DNA of 19,645 bases, from contig JAUXDG010000021.1 in assembly GCA_030618475.1 (NCBI GenBank), positions 1 through 19,645 of the forward strand. Direction: 5' to 3'. Position numbers and translations under genes: made by a program. The notes beneath the pieces were generated by a model. That model searched no databases, was not told where the DNA came from, and saw nothing but the letters and a program-made list of their open reading frames with translations. The DNA comes from Gammaproteobacteria bacterium (GTDB taxonomy: Bacteria > Pseudomonadota > Gammaproteobacteria > DSM-19610). Position 1 is the first letter of the stretch, and each line of letters begins with the position of its first letter. This document shows, piece after piece, positions 6,650 through 14,330 of the stretch.

Positions 6650-7708
6650 GTGTCGGGGCAGCATTCAACTTCTTCCGGTTCACCGATCAGTTATCGGGAT
6701 GCCGGCGTCGATATTGACGCCGGTAATTCCCTGATTGAACGTATTAAACCCGTGGTCGCCAAAACCCGCCGTGCAGGTGTTGTCAGCGGTCTCGGCGGCT
6801 TTGGCGCCCTGTTTGAACTGCCGCTCGATCGCTACCGTCAACCACTGCTGGTGTCGGGGACCGATGGCGTGGGCACCAAGCTGAAACTGGCCATCGACAG
6901 CGGACGCCACCACACCATCGGCATCGACCTGGTCGCCATGTGCGCCAACGACATCGTCGTTCAGGGCGCCGAGCCCTTGTTTTTTCTGGATTACTATGCC
7001 ACCGGCAAACTGGATGTCGAGGTTGCCGCCGATGTTATCCAGGGCATCGGGCGCGGCTGCGAGCTGGCTGGCGCTGCCCTGATCGGTGGTGAAACTGCCG
7101 AAATGCCGGGCATGTATAAGCGCGAAGACTATGACCTGGCCGGTTTCTGTGTCGGTATTGTTGAAAAGGACAAGCTGATCGACGGCCAGTCGGTGCAACC
7201 CGGCGACATCCTTATCGGACTGCCGGCCTCCGGCCCGCATTCCAACGGCTATTCACTGATCCGCAAAATCCTCGAAGTCACTGGCACCGACACTGATGCC
7301 CGGCTGGAGGACAAGCCCCTGCTCGACTGGCTGCTCGAACCTACCCGCATCTATGTCAAACCCTTGCTGGCGCTGCTGGAGCAGGTTGAAGTCCACAGCC
7401 TGTGTCATATCACCGGTGGCGGCCTGCCGGAGAACCTGCCGAGAATGCTGCCCGAAAATACGCTGGCCCGCATCGAAGAGTCCAGCTGGCAATGGCCGGC
7501 CATCTTCTCCTGGTTACAGGAACAGGGGCAGGTGGAAACCTTCGAAATGTACCGCACCTTCAACTGCGGCGTCGGCATGGTGATTTGCCTGCCGGCTTCC
7601 GCGATCACGCAATGCCTGAGCATCCTTGCAGAGCACGGCATAAACGGCTGGGTTCTGGGCAGTATCGGGAAAACTGAAGGCCAGGCCCGTGTTGAACTGA
7701 ATGTCTGA
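6650..7708 (+). CDS. purM: Phosphoribosylformylglycinamidine cyclo-ligase (AIR synthetase)
   Basis: It catalyses the ATP-dependent closure of FGAM to 5-aminoimidazole ribonucleotide, the fifth step of purine synthesis, in the cytoplasm. The 352 residues match the usual ~345. Recognisable segments are Y-R-D-A-G-V-D-I-D-A-G near the N-terminus, G-T-D-G-V-G-T-K-L-K, the conserved M-C-A-N-D-I-V-V-Q-G-A-E-P, G-G-E-T-A-E-M-P-G-M-Y and the ATP-binding S-G-P-H-S-N-G-Y-S-L. The start is a GTG at 6650 with TGGAG seven bases upstream; an ATG two bases earlier is in another frame. Its last eight bases overlap purN, implying coupled translation. Confidence 0.97.
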   Translation: MSGQHSTSSGSPISYRDAGVDIDAGNSLIERIKPVVAKTRRAGVVSGLGGFGALFELPLDRYRQPLLVSGTDGVGTKLKLAIDSGRHHTIGIDLVAMCANDIVVQGAEPLFFLDYYATGKLDVEVAADVIQGIGRGCELAGAALIGGETAEMPGMYKREDYDLAGFCVGIVEKDKLIDGQSVQPGDILIGLPASGPHSNGYSLIRKILEVTGTDTDARLEDKPLLDWLLEPTRIYVKPLLALLEQVEVHSLCHITGGGLPENLPRMLPENTLARIEESSWQWPAIFSWLQEQGQVETFEMYRTFNCGVGMVICLPASAITQCLSILAEHGINGWVLGSIGKTEGQARVELNV

Positions 7709-8363
7709 GCACCAACAGCCACTCTCTCTGCTTGTCCTGATATCGGGACGCGGCTCCAACCTGAAAGCGATTCTGGATGCCATCAGTCGCGGCGAACTGC
7801 CCGCCGTGGTAACGGCTGTGATCAGCGACAGGAGCCAGGCCCCCGGCCTCGAATACGCGCGCCAGGAAAACATCGATACGCTGGCGCTGGATGCGGCCGA
7901 CTACCCCGACAGGAAAGACTACGATCGCGCCCTGCAGGGACTGATCGACAGGTTTGAACCGGGCCTGGTGGTACTGGCCGGTTTCATGCGAATTCTGACA
8001 GCCGCTTTTGTACGCCACTACCGGGGCCGGCTGATCAATATTCACCCGTCCCTGCTGCCTGAATTGCGTGGAATTGACACCCATCAGAGAGCCATTGACA
8101 AGGGGGTCAGGGAACACGGTGCCAGTGTCCACTTTGTCACCGAGGATCTCGATAGCGGACCCGTTTTCGTACAGCTAAGGGTGCCGGTGTTGCCCGATGA
8201 TGACGCCGAACGGCTGGCGGCACGCGTACTGAAACAGGAACACCGACTGTATCCGCAGGCCATACGCTGGCTGGCGGAAGGCCGTGTCAGCCTGAACGGG
8301 GAGCAACTGTTGCTTGATCAACTGCCCATGCAGCAGCCACTGCAAATCGACGCTGACGAATAA
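7701..8363 (+). CDS. purN: Phosphoribosylglycinamide formyltransferase
   Basis: It transfers the formyl group from 10-formyl-tetrahydrofolate to GAR, giving FGAR, in the third step of purine synthesis. It has 220 residues. The phosphate-binding loop S-G-R-G-S-N lies at residues 15-20. Catalytic N113 and H115 lie in I-N-I-H-P-S-L-L-P, and D151 lies in L-D-S-G-P-V; these correspond to N106, H108 and D144 of the E. coli enzyme with a constant offset of seven. Translation starts inside the 3' end of purM (ATGTCTGA overlap). A 20-base-arm hairpin follows 14 bases after the stop, before the DUF3108 gene. Confidence 0.97.
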   Translation: MSEHQQPLSLLVLISGRGSNLKAILDAISRGELPAVVTAVISDRSQAPGLEYARQENIDTLALDAADYPDRKDYDRALQGLIDRFEPGLVVLAGFMRILTAAFVRHYRGRLINIHPSLLPELRGIDTHQRAIDKGVREHGASVHFVTEDLDSGPVFVQLRVPVLPDDDAERLAARVLKQEHRLYPQAIRWLAEGRVSLNGEQLLLDQLPMQQPLQIDADE

Positions 8364-8377
8364 ACGGATAGTTTAAG

Positions 8378-8433
8378 GCGTGCGTAAGTTAGCCGACATA
8401 ATCTTGCAGGACCGTCGGCTAACTTCCGCACGC
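8378..8433. repeat. Large hairpin between purN and the DUF3108 gene
   Basis: The arm 8378-8397 (begins GCGTGCG, ends TAGCCGAC) pairs with 8414-8433 (begins GTCGGCTA, ends CGCACGC). The arms match at 19 of 20 positions with a 16-base loop. It is not followed by a T-run on either strand, so it is not a standard intrinsic terminator. It could slow transcription, protect the purMN 3' end from decay or be a dispersed repeat copy. Confidence 0.75.
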
Positions 8434-8471
8434 ATTGCGCCCTGAGTACTGGAGTCTATGGAATAAACCTG

Positions 8472-9251
8472 ATGCCTTGTCAGAAACACACTCGCATGCA
8501 AGCCTTTGCTCGGGCCACTCTGGTCCTGCTGTCTCTGTTTTTCGCAACCTCCGGCCAGGCGGATGACCCACCGCCCTACCCCTCCTTTGTCGCCAGCTAT
8601 GCTGCCAAGGCCAATGGACTGAGCATCGGTACAGTCCAAGTCAGCCTGACCCGTGTCGGCACCGATGAGTACCTGTATGAGCAGAAATCCGTGACCAGCG
8701 GTATTGCCAGACTGTTTGGCGCCGACAATGCCACCGAGAGCAGCCGCTGGCGCTTTCACGACAACGCCATCCAGGTCCTTGAGTATCAGTCGCGGAACAA
8801 AAAGGGGGATGACGATGACAATGCCCATCTTGTCTTCGACTGGAAAAACCGGCACGTTAAAAATATCGGCGCAGGGGAGCATTGGGAAATAGCCGTGCCC
8901 GAAGGCAGTATCGACAGACTGGTGATGCAACTGGCCATGTTATTTGACCTGCGTAACGGCGATACCGTCTTCAAATACCGGATACCGCGCCAGGGCCGGA
9001 TCAAGATCTACGACTTTGAGCTGGTCGGGGAGGAATCCATCAAGCTTGACTCCGGAACCTACCGGACGCTCAAGGTAAAACGAATGAACGAGAACCGCGA
9101 CAAGAGCTGGGTCTGGAGTGCCCCGGATCTCGATTATTTTCCGGTACGATTTATAAAGCACAAGAAAAGCGGCCTCAAGATAGCGCTGGTTCTCAAGAAA
9201 CTGGAATTTACCGGACATGCGCAGGGCACCGGCAGAGCGTCCAGCCGCTGA
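8472..9251 (+). CDS. DUF3108 exported protein
   Basis: This is a 259-residue protein with a signal peptide (hydrophobic core L-V-L-L-S-L-F-F-A, cleavage after S-G-Q-A). The mature part is beta-rich and starts Y-P-S-F-V-A-S-Y-A-A-K-A-N-G-L-S-I-G, the typical opening of DUF3108, followed by segments such as V-T-S-G-I-A-R-L-F-G-A and Y-F-P-V-R-F-I-K-H-K-K. The function is unknown; a periplasmic or lipid-binding beta-sandwich is my inference. The ATG at 8472 has TGGAA eight bases upstream; an ATG at 8496 would give a shorter but still valid signal peptide. It sits downstream of purMN, as DUF3108 genes do in other gammaproteobacteria to my recollection, and is convergent with dcd with only 30 bases between. 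Confidence 0.87.
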   Translation: MPCQKHTRMQAFARATLVLLSLFFATSGQADDPPPYPSFVASYAAKANGLSIGTVQVSLTRVGTDEYLYEQKSVTSGIARLFGADNATESSRWRFHDNAIQVLEYQSRNKKGDDDDNAHLVFDWKNRHVKNIGAGEHWEIAVPEGSIDRLVMQLAMLFDLRNGDTVFKYRIPRQGRIKIYDFELVGEESIKLDSGTYRTLKVKRMNENRDKSWVWSAPDLDYFPVRFIKHKKSGLKIALVLKKLEFTGHAQGTGRASSR

Positions 9252-9281
9252 GTAAGCGCCCCCGATCGAACGGCGTTGAAT

Positions 9282-9851
9282 TTACGCCTTGGGCAGGGTT
9301 ACGCCGGTCTGGCCCTGATACTTGCCGCCGCGGTCCTTGTAAGACGTCTCACACACTTCGTCAGACTCCAGGAACAATACCTGGGCAACGCCTTCATTGG
9401 CGTAGATCTTGGCAGGCAGGGGCGTGGTATTGGAGAATTCCAGGGTAACGTGCCCTTCCCACTCGGGCTCCAGCGGTGTGACGTTGACAATAATGCCGCA
9501 GCGGGCATAGGTAGACTTGCCCAGGCAGATGGTCAGCACGTTGCGCGGAATACGGAAATATTCCACCGTGCGCGCCAGGGCGAAGGAATTGGGCGGAATG
9601 ATGCACACGTCCGACTTCACATTGACAAAACTATTGTCGTCGAAATTCTTGGGGTCAACAATCGCCGAGTTGATATTGGTGAATATCTTGAATTCATCGG
9701 CGCAGCGGATGTCATAACCGTAACTCGAGGTCCCGTAGGAAATCACCCGCCCGACACCGTCGTGGTGACGGATCTGCCCCGCTATGAAAGGCTCGATCAT
9801 GCCTTGCTGTTCCGCCATACGGCGGATCCAGTTATCGGATTTAATCGACAT
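9282..9851 (-). CDS. dcd: dCTP deaminase
   Basis: It deaminates dCTP to dUTP, feeding thymidylate synthesis. It has 189 residues, within the normal range for the proteobacterial enzyme. S-Y-G-T-S-S-Y-G-Y-D-I-R (about 38-49) and the core P-L-E-P-E-W-E-G-H-V-T-L-E-F-S-N-T carry the active site, with E138 at the position of the E. coli catalytic glutamate. R-G-G-K-Y-Q-G-Q-T-G-V near the C-terminus is the lid segment that closes over the triphosphate. The start ATG has GAGGGAA directly upstream. It lies downstream of apbC on the same strand but is separated from it by a long stem-loop, so the two are probably transcribed at different levels. Confidence 0.97.
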   Translation of the reverse strand: MSIKSDNWIRRMAEQQGMIEPFIAGQIRHHDGVGRVISYGTSSYGYDIRCADEFKIFTNINSAIVDPKNFDDNSFVNVKSDVCIIPPNSFALARTVEYFRIPRNVLTICLGKSTYARCGIIVNVTPLEPEWEGHVTLEFSNTTPLPAKIYANEGVAQVLFLESDEVCETSYKDRGGKYQGQTGVTLPKA

Positions 9852-9883
9852 GTTCCCTCTACTCCGGCCTGCTATTCCACCGT

Positions 9884-9997
9884 AGCCAGGCTGGCTGACA
9901 TGTCTTCAGGGGACCGTCGGCAGCAAGGATGCTGCCGTCGAGCGTACAGGGACGTATTTACAACGTGTCCCCTGAAGACATGTCGGCCAGCCTGGCT
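9884..9997. repeat. Nested stem-loop repeat between dcd and apbC
   Basis: Outer arms at 9884-9914 and 9967-9997 (31 bases each) are complementary except for one position, which would be a G-U pair in RNA. The left arm ends CTTCAGGGGAC and the right starts GTCCCCTGAAG. Inside is a second hairpin, CGGCAGC-AAGGAT-GCTGCCG, at 9918-9937, then a single-stranded part containing GTACAGGGACGTATTTACAA. The layout resembles a class of dispersed intergenic repeats I have seen in other gammaproteobacterial genomes, but that comparison is from memory. No coding capacity. Confidence 0.8.
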
Positions 9998-10034
9998 GCT
10001 CATCAATAACACGATGACAAGGGCAGCGATGCCG

Positions 10035-11126
10035 TCAGTTGTTCTGTATAACGATCTGCGGGAACTTGGCGGCGACGTCCTTGGACCTCAAGGCCAGCTT
10101 TGCCGCCGTGCGACGGGCGATATCGCGGTAGATCCGGGCGATAGGGCCGTCCGGCTCGGCAACCACCGAAGGCCTGCCGCTGTCGACTTCTTCGCGGATC
10201 TTCTTGTCCAGCGGCAGCGCGCCGAGAAAATCGACGTTGTAGTCATCAGACATGCGCTGACCACCGCCTTCGCCGAAGATATGCTCTTCGTGACCGCACT
10301 GGCTGCAGATGTGAATACTCATGTTCTCGATGATACCCAGCACCGGCACCTCGACCTTCTCGAACATTTTGAGTCCCTTACGAGCATCCAGCAGGGCAAT
10401 ATCCTGCGGCGTGGTGACAATCACCGCACCGCTGACCGGTACCTGCTGGGCAAGCGTCAGCTGTATATCACCGGTGCCCGGCGGCAGGTCTACGACCAGG
10501 TAATCGAGGTCAGACCAATTGGTATCACCCAGCAACTGCTGCAGGGCCTGGGTCACCATGGGACCGCGCCAGATCATGGGAGTTTCTTCATCCACCAGGA
10601 AACCGATGGACATGGTCTGGATGTGATAACTGACCAGGGGCTCCAGCGACTTGCCATCCCTGGATTCGGGCTTGCCGTTGATACCGAGCATGCGCGGTTG
10701 ACTGGGTCCGTAGATATCCGCATCCAGCACCCCCACGTTGGCGCCCTCGGCGGACAGGGCCAGCGCGAGGTTGGTCGCGGTGGTGGATTTTCCAACACCG
10801 CCTTTACCGGAGGCAATGGCAATAATGTTCTTGATACTGCTGAGGGTTTTGACGCCCTTCTGCACCGAGTGCGCCTGAATAGCAACGTTGACGTTGATAC
10901 GTGCCTTGGCAACACCCTCGATGGATTCGACCATCTCTTTCAGCCTGGTCGCCAGCTCTTGCTGGTAGCCTCCGGCGGGAAAACCCAGAACGACATCAAC
11001 CACAACCTGGTCGCCTTCGATCATGACGTTACGCACACACTTGGTGGACACCAGATCCTTTTCCATATAAGGATCGATATATTCCTTGAGCTTCGATTCA
11101 ATCTGCTCTCTGGACAAATCTGCCAT
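10035..11126 (-). CDS. apbC: Iron-sulfur cluster carrier protein ApbC (Mrp family P-loop ATPase)
   Basis: It is a cytoplasmic ATPase that holds and delivers [4Fe-4S] clusters to target enzymes. It has 363 residues. Residues ~5-85 form a MIP18/DUF59-type domain. The deviant Walker A is G107-K-G-G-V-G-K-S-T115, followed by L-D-A-D-I-Y-G-P-S-Q-P and the Walker B-like V-V-D-L-P-P-G-T-G-D. The cluster-binding pair C274-x-x-C277 follows N-M-S-I-H-I. The start ATG has GAGGAAAA upstream. It is divergent from metG, an arrangement shared with E. coli (mrp/metG). A supply role for the Fe-S-rich Rnf proteins and Nth downstream is only a contextual thought. Confidence 0.96.
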   Translation of the reverse strand: MADLSREQIESKLKEYIDPYMEKDLVSTKCVRNVMIEGDQVVVDVVLGFPAGGYQQELATRLKEMVESIEGVAKARINVNVAIQAHSVQKGVKTLSSIKNIIAIASGKGGVGKSTTATNLALALSAEGANVGVLDADIYGPSQPRMLGINGKPESRDGKSLEPLVSYHIQTMSIGFLVDEETPMIWRGPMVTQALQQLLGDTNWSDLDYLVVDLPPGTGDIQLTLAQQVPVSGAVIVTTPQDIALLDARKGLKMFEKVEVPVLGIIENMSIHICSQCGHEEHIFGEGGGQRMSDDYNVDFLGALPLDKKIREEVDSGRPSVVAEPDGPIARIYRDIARRTAAKLALRSKDVAAKFPQIVIQNN

Positions 11127-11339
11127 GGTCGTTTTCCTCTAGGGCTCAGTAACCGGCCGTCGGGCTTGATAAAAAAAGGAGGCGCGATTGTACACAATTC
11201 AGGCAGGCGGGTCTTCACCGGGATTTGTACGGTTTCAGACGCAACGATGGGTCACTGCCCGCACCGCGGGCCAACATACCTCAAACACAGCGCTTCTGGC
11301 ATAATGTCACGCTATCTATCAGTGCAGTCAGGAATTTTC

Positions 11340-13373
11340 ATGTCGGAGCAAAAACGCACCATGCTGGTCACCAGCGCCCTGCCTTACGCCAACGGTTCGA
11401 TTCATCTTGGCCACCTGGTGGAATACATCCAGACCGACATCTGGGTGCGTTTCCAGAAAATGCGCGGTCACGACTGCATCTATGTCTGCGCCGATGACGC
11501 CCACGGCACCCCGATCATGCTGCGCGCGCAACAGGAAGGCATCGAGCCCGAAGCCCTGATCGTCCGGGTTGCCGAGGAACACCAGGCCGATTTTGCCGAC
11601 TTCCATATCGATTTCGACAACTACCACAGCACCCACTCCGATGAAAACCGGCAGCTGTCGGAACTGATCTACCGGCGCAACCGGGATGGCGGGCACATTA
11701 AAACCCGCACCATCACCCAGGCCTATGACCCGCAGAAGGAAATGTTCCTGCCGGACCGCTTCATCAAGGGTGAGTGCCCGCGCTGTGGTGCCGCCGACCA
11801 GTACGGTGACAGTTGTGAGGTCTGCGGTGCCACCTACTCGCCCACCGAACTGAAAAACGCCGTGTCCGCCGTGTCCGGCGCCAAACCGGTTGAGAAAGAA
11901 TCATTGCACTATTTCTTCGAACTGGCGGACTTCGAAGCCATGCTGCGCACATGGACGACAGCGGGACATTTACAGGAGGAAGTCAGCAACAAGCTCAATG
12001 AATGGTTTGCCGACGGCCTGCGCGCCTGGGACATCTCGCGTGACGACCCCTACTTCGGCTTTGAGATCCCGGACGCACCCGGCAAGTTTTTCTATGTCTG
12101 GCTGGATGCACCCATCGGTTATCTCGCCAGTTTCAAACAATACTGCGAACGCACCGGCACAGACTTCGACGCTTACTGGAAAACCGACAGTCAAGCCGAG
12201 GTCTACCACTTCATTGGCAAAGACATCATCTATTTCCACGCCCTGTTCTGGCCGGCCATGCTGACGGGAGCAGATTTCCGCACCCCCACCGCCATCTTTG
12301 CGCACGGCTTTTTAACGGTAAACGGTCAGAAGATGTCCAAATCGCGCGGCACCTTTATCAAGGCACGCAGCTACCTCGACCACCTGAATCCGGAATACCT
12401 GCGCTATTACTTTGCCGCCAAACTGGGCGACGGTGTCGATGACCTCGACCTCAACCTCGATGACTTTACCCAGCGGGTCAACAGTGACCTGGTGGGCAAA
12501 GTGGTCAACATCGCCAGCCGCTGCGCCGGCTTCATCATGAAGAAATCCAACGGGCGATTATCAGAACATGTCAGTGAGGCAGGTCTGTACCAGACCTTTG
12601 TCAATGCGGGTGATGAAATCGCGGGGTTTTACGAAGCCCGCGAGTATGGCCGCGCAAGCCGTGAAATCATGGCGCTGGCCGATGTGGCCAATCAGTACAT
12701 AGATGAACAGAAGCCCTGGGTACTGGCCAGGCAGAAAGGCGCCGAACAACAGGTTCAGGAGATATGCAGTGTCGGGCTGAACCTGTTCCGGGTGCTGATG
12801 ACTTACCTGAAGCCGGTGCTCCCCGCCATGGCCGAGCAGGCAGGCATCTTCCTGAATCTGAAATCGATGAACTGGGACGACATTGCCGAACCGCTCAGGG
12901 ATCATCATATTGAGTCATTCAAGCCCCTGATGACACGTGTTGAACCGGCGTCTGTTGAAGCCATGGTGGTTGCTTCAAAAGAACACCTGGAGGAAAGCGG
13001 GAAAGCGGCGTCAGCCGGTGGACCGCTGGCCGAAGACCCTGTCGCCGCAACCATTGCGTTTGATGACTTCATCAAGCTGGACCTGCGTGTGGTGCGCATT
13101 GCGAAAGCCGAAGCCGTCCCGGAGGCCGACAAGCTGCTGAAACTGACATTGGATCTCGGCGGTGAAACCCGCAACGTGTTTGCGGGAATCAAAAGCGCCT
13201 ATGCGCCCGAAGACCTTGAGGGTAAGCTCACCGTCATGGTCGCCAACCTGGCGCCGCGCAAAATGCGTTTCGGTGTTTCCGAAGGCATGGTGCTGGCGGC
13301 AGGACCCGGCGGCAAGGATCTGTATATCCTCGAACCGCACGCAGGGGCAAAACCGGGTATGAGAGTCAAGTAA
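11340..13373 (+). CDS. metG: Methionyl-tRNA synthetase
   Basis: It charges tRNA-Met and initiator tRNA with methionine. It has 677 residues. The class I signature H22-L-G-H25 lies near the N-terminus and K331-M-S-K-S335 in the C-terminal half of the catalytic domain. A zinc knuckle is formed by C146, C149, C159 and C162. The last ~105 residues (F-D-D-F-I-K-L-D-L-R-V onward) are the EMAPII-like tRNA-binding and dimerisation domain, so this is the long form. The frame is open far upstream, but the ATG at 11340 is supported by AGGA six bases before it and by homology of the M-S-E-Q-K-R-T-M-L-V-T-S-A-L-P-Y start. It is divergent from apbC. An inverted-repeat element follows the stop. Confidence 0.97.
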   Translation: MSEQKRTMLVTSALPYANGSIHLGHLVEYIQTDIWVRFQKMRGHDCIYVCADDAHGTPIMLRAQQEGIEPEALIVRVAEEHQADFADFHIDFDNYHSTHSDENRQLSELIYRRNRDGGHIKTRTITQAYDPQKEMFLPDRFIKGECPRCGAADQYGDSCEVCGATYSPTELKNAVSAVSGAKPVEKESLHYFFELADFEAMLRTWTTAGHLQEEVSNKLNEWFADGLRAWDISRDDPYFGFEIPDAPGKFFYVWLDAPIGYLASFKQYCERTGTDFDAYWKTDSQAEVYHFIGKDIIYFHALFWPAMLTGADFRTPTAIFAHGFLTVNGQKMSKSRGTFIKARSYLDHLNPEYLRYYFAAKLGDGVDDLDLNLDDFTQRVNSDLVGKVVNIASRCAGFIMKKSNGRLSEHVSEAGLYQTFVNAGDEIAGFYEAREYGRASREIMALADVANQYIDEQKPWVLARQKGAEQQVQEICSVGLNLFRVLMTYLKPVLPAMAEQAGIFLNLKSMNWDDIAEPLRDHHIESFKPLMTRVEPASVEAMVVASKEHLEESGKAASAGGPLAEDPVAATIAFDDFIKLDLRVVRIAKAEAVPEADKLLKLTLDLGGETRNVFAGIKSAYAPEDLEGKLTVMVANLAPRKMRFGVSEGMVLAAGPGGKDLYILEPHAGAKPGMRVK

Positions 13374-13383
13374 CATTTTTCTT

Positions 13384-13474
13384 ACCACAATGGTCACGAA
13401 GGACACGAAGGTAAAAAACAAGAGAAGGGGCCCTGTTCCTGGTTTTCCTTTGTGCCCTTCGTGACCTTTGTGGT
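13384..13474. repeat. Inverted-repeat element (CACGAAGG subtype) upstream of rnfA
   Basis: The left arm starting at 13384 (ACCACAATGGTCACGAAGG, then ACACGAAGG) pairs with the right arm ending at 13474 (CCTTCGTGACCTTTGTGGT). I count about four mismatches over ~32 bases. Each arm is built from three 9-base-spaced units of the type (A/G)(C/A)CAC(A/G)AAGG. The loop of ~26 bases contains GGGGCCC. It fills most of the 151-base metG-rnfA gap, so any rnf promoter in this gap must lie within it or in the 50 bases after it. The in-frame upstream extension of rnfA runs into it. Confidence 0.8.
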
Positions 13475-13524
13475 TAACTGGAGAGGAACTAAGACCTGAT
13501 TCAGCAACGCCGCCGCAGCTATCA

Positions 13525-14106
13525 ATGACTGAATTTGCACTCATTCTTATCAGCACCGTCCTGGTGAATAACTTTGTGCTGGTGAAATTCCTGGGCCTGT
13601 GCCCGTTCCTGGGTGTATCGCGCAAACTGGAAACGGCCACCGGCATGTCGCTGGCGACAACTTTTGTATTGACACTGTCTTCAGTGTGCAGTTATCTCGC
13701 CAATGAATACCTGCTGGCGCCGCTGGGACTGGAATACCTGCGCACCATCACCTTCATCCTGGTCATTGCGGTAGTCGTTCAGTTCACCGAAATGGTGGTC
13801 CACAAAACCAGCCCCCTGCTCTATCAGGTGCTCGGTATCTTCCTGCCGCTGATTACCACCAACTGTGCGGTACTGGGTGTTGCACTGCTCAATGTGCAGG
13901 AACAGCACGGTTTCTTCGAATCGGCGCTGTATGGTTTTGGCGCTGCGCTTGGCTTTTCCATGGTCATGATCCTGTTTGCAGCAATCCGCGAACGAATCGC
14001 TGTTGCGGACGTACCGGAAGCCTTCAAAGGGTCGGCCATCGCATTGGTCACCGCCGGGCTGATGTCACTGGCATTCATGGGCTTCGCCGGGCTGATCAAA
14101 GGCTAG
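13525..14106 (+). CDS. rnfA: Electron transport complex subunit RnfA (RsxA)
   Basis: It is an integral membrane subunit of the Rnf complex; together with RnfE it forms the ion-conducting core. It has 193 residues, the same length as E. coli RsxA. Six membrane helices are visible. The two inverted-repeat signature segments are N-N-F-V-L-V-K-F-L-G-L-C-P-F-L-G near the start and I-F-L-P-L-I-T-T-N-C-A-V-L-G in the middle, each with the cysteine known to bind a membrane-embedded [2Fe-2S] centre with RnfE. The ATG at 13525 was chosen by homology; its Shine-Dalgarno is weak. Unusually for this operon, a 224-base repeat-containing gap separates it from rnfB. Confidence 0.96.
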   Translation: MTEFALILISTVLVNNFVLVKFLGLCPFLGVSRKLETATGMSLATTFVLTLSSVCSYLANEYLLAPLGLEYLRTITFILVIAVVVQFTEMVVHKTSPLLYQVLGIFLPLITTNCAVLGVALLNVQEQHGFFESALYGFGAALGFSMVMILFAAIRERIAVADVPEAFKGSAIALVTAGLMSLAFMGFAGLIKG

Positions 14107-14166
14107 CCTGGATTTCCCACAAGGTGAATTGCGTAGCAAGAGAGGGTGCCCTGGGGCACAACCTTA

Positions 14167-14310
14167 ACCACAAAGGACACAAAGGAACAACATGTTACCC
14201 CATGTCCACAGAAGATTTATCAGGTACACGCTGTTAACGGAGAGTACGGCGCACAAACACGGAAACCCGCTTTTTTTGGAAGCCTTTGAGACCTTCGTGC
14301 CCTTTGTGGT
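14167..14310. repeat. Inverted-repeat element (CACAAAGG subtype) between rnfA and rnfB
   Basis: The left arm 14167-14185 (ACCACAAAGGACACAAAGG) and right arm 14292-14310 (CCTTCGTGCCCTTTGTGGT) match in 17 of 19 positions as an inverted pair, with ~106 bases between. The right side continues the 9-base phasing upstream (CCTTTGAGA at 14283-14291). The loop contains ACATG-TTACCC-CATGT and a T7 run. The arms are of the same family as the element before rnfA, so the rnfA gene is bracketed by two copies. Confidence 0.75.
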
Positions 14311-14330
14311 GAGAAACACGGACTAGAATT

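Noticed and set aside
9276..11339. A 688-codon N-terminal extension of MetG
   Set aside because: It is antisense to two intact conserved genes (dcd, apbC), and the ATG at 11340 has a ribosome site and gives a 677-residue MetG.
13468..13524. Extended rnfA start at a TTG
   Set aside because: The extension runs into the repeat arm, and starting at 13525 gives exactly the 193-residue family length.
13384..14310. CRISPR array
   Set aside because: The repeats are 9-base-phased inverted arms, not identical direct repeats with regular unique spacers, and there are no cas genes.
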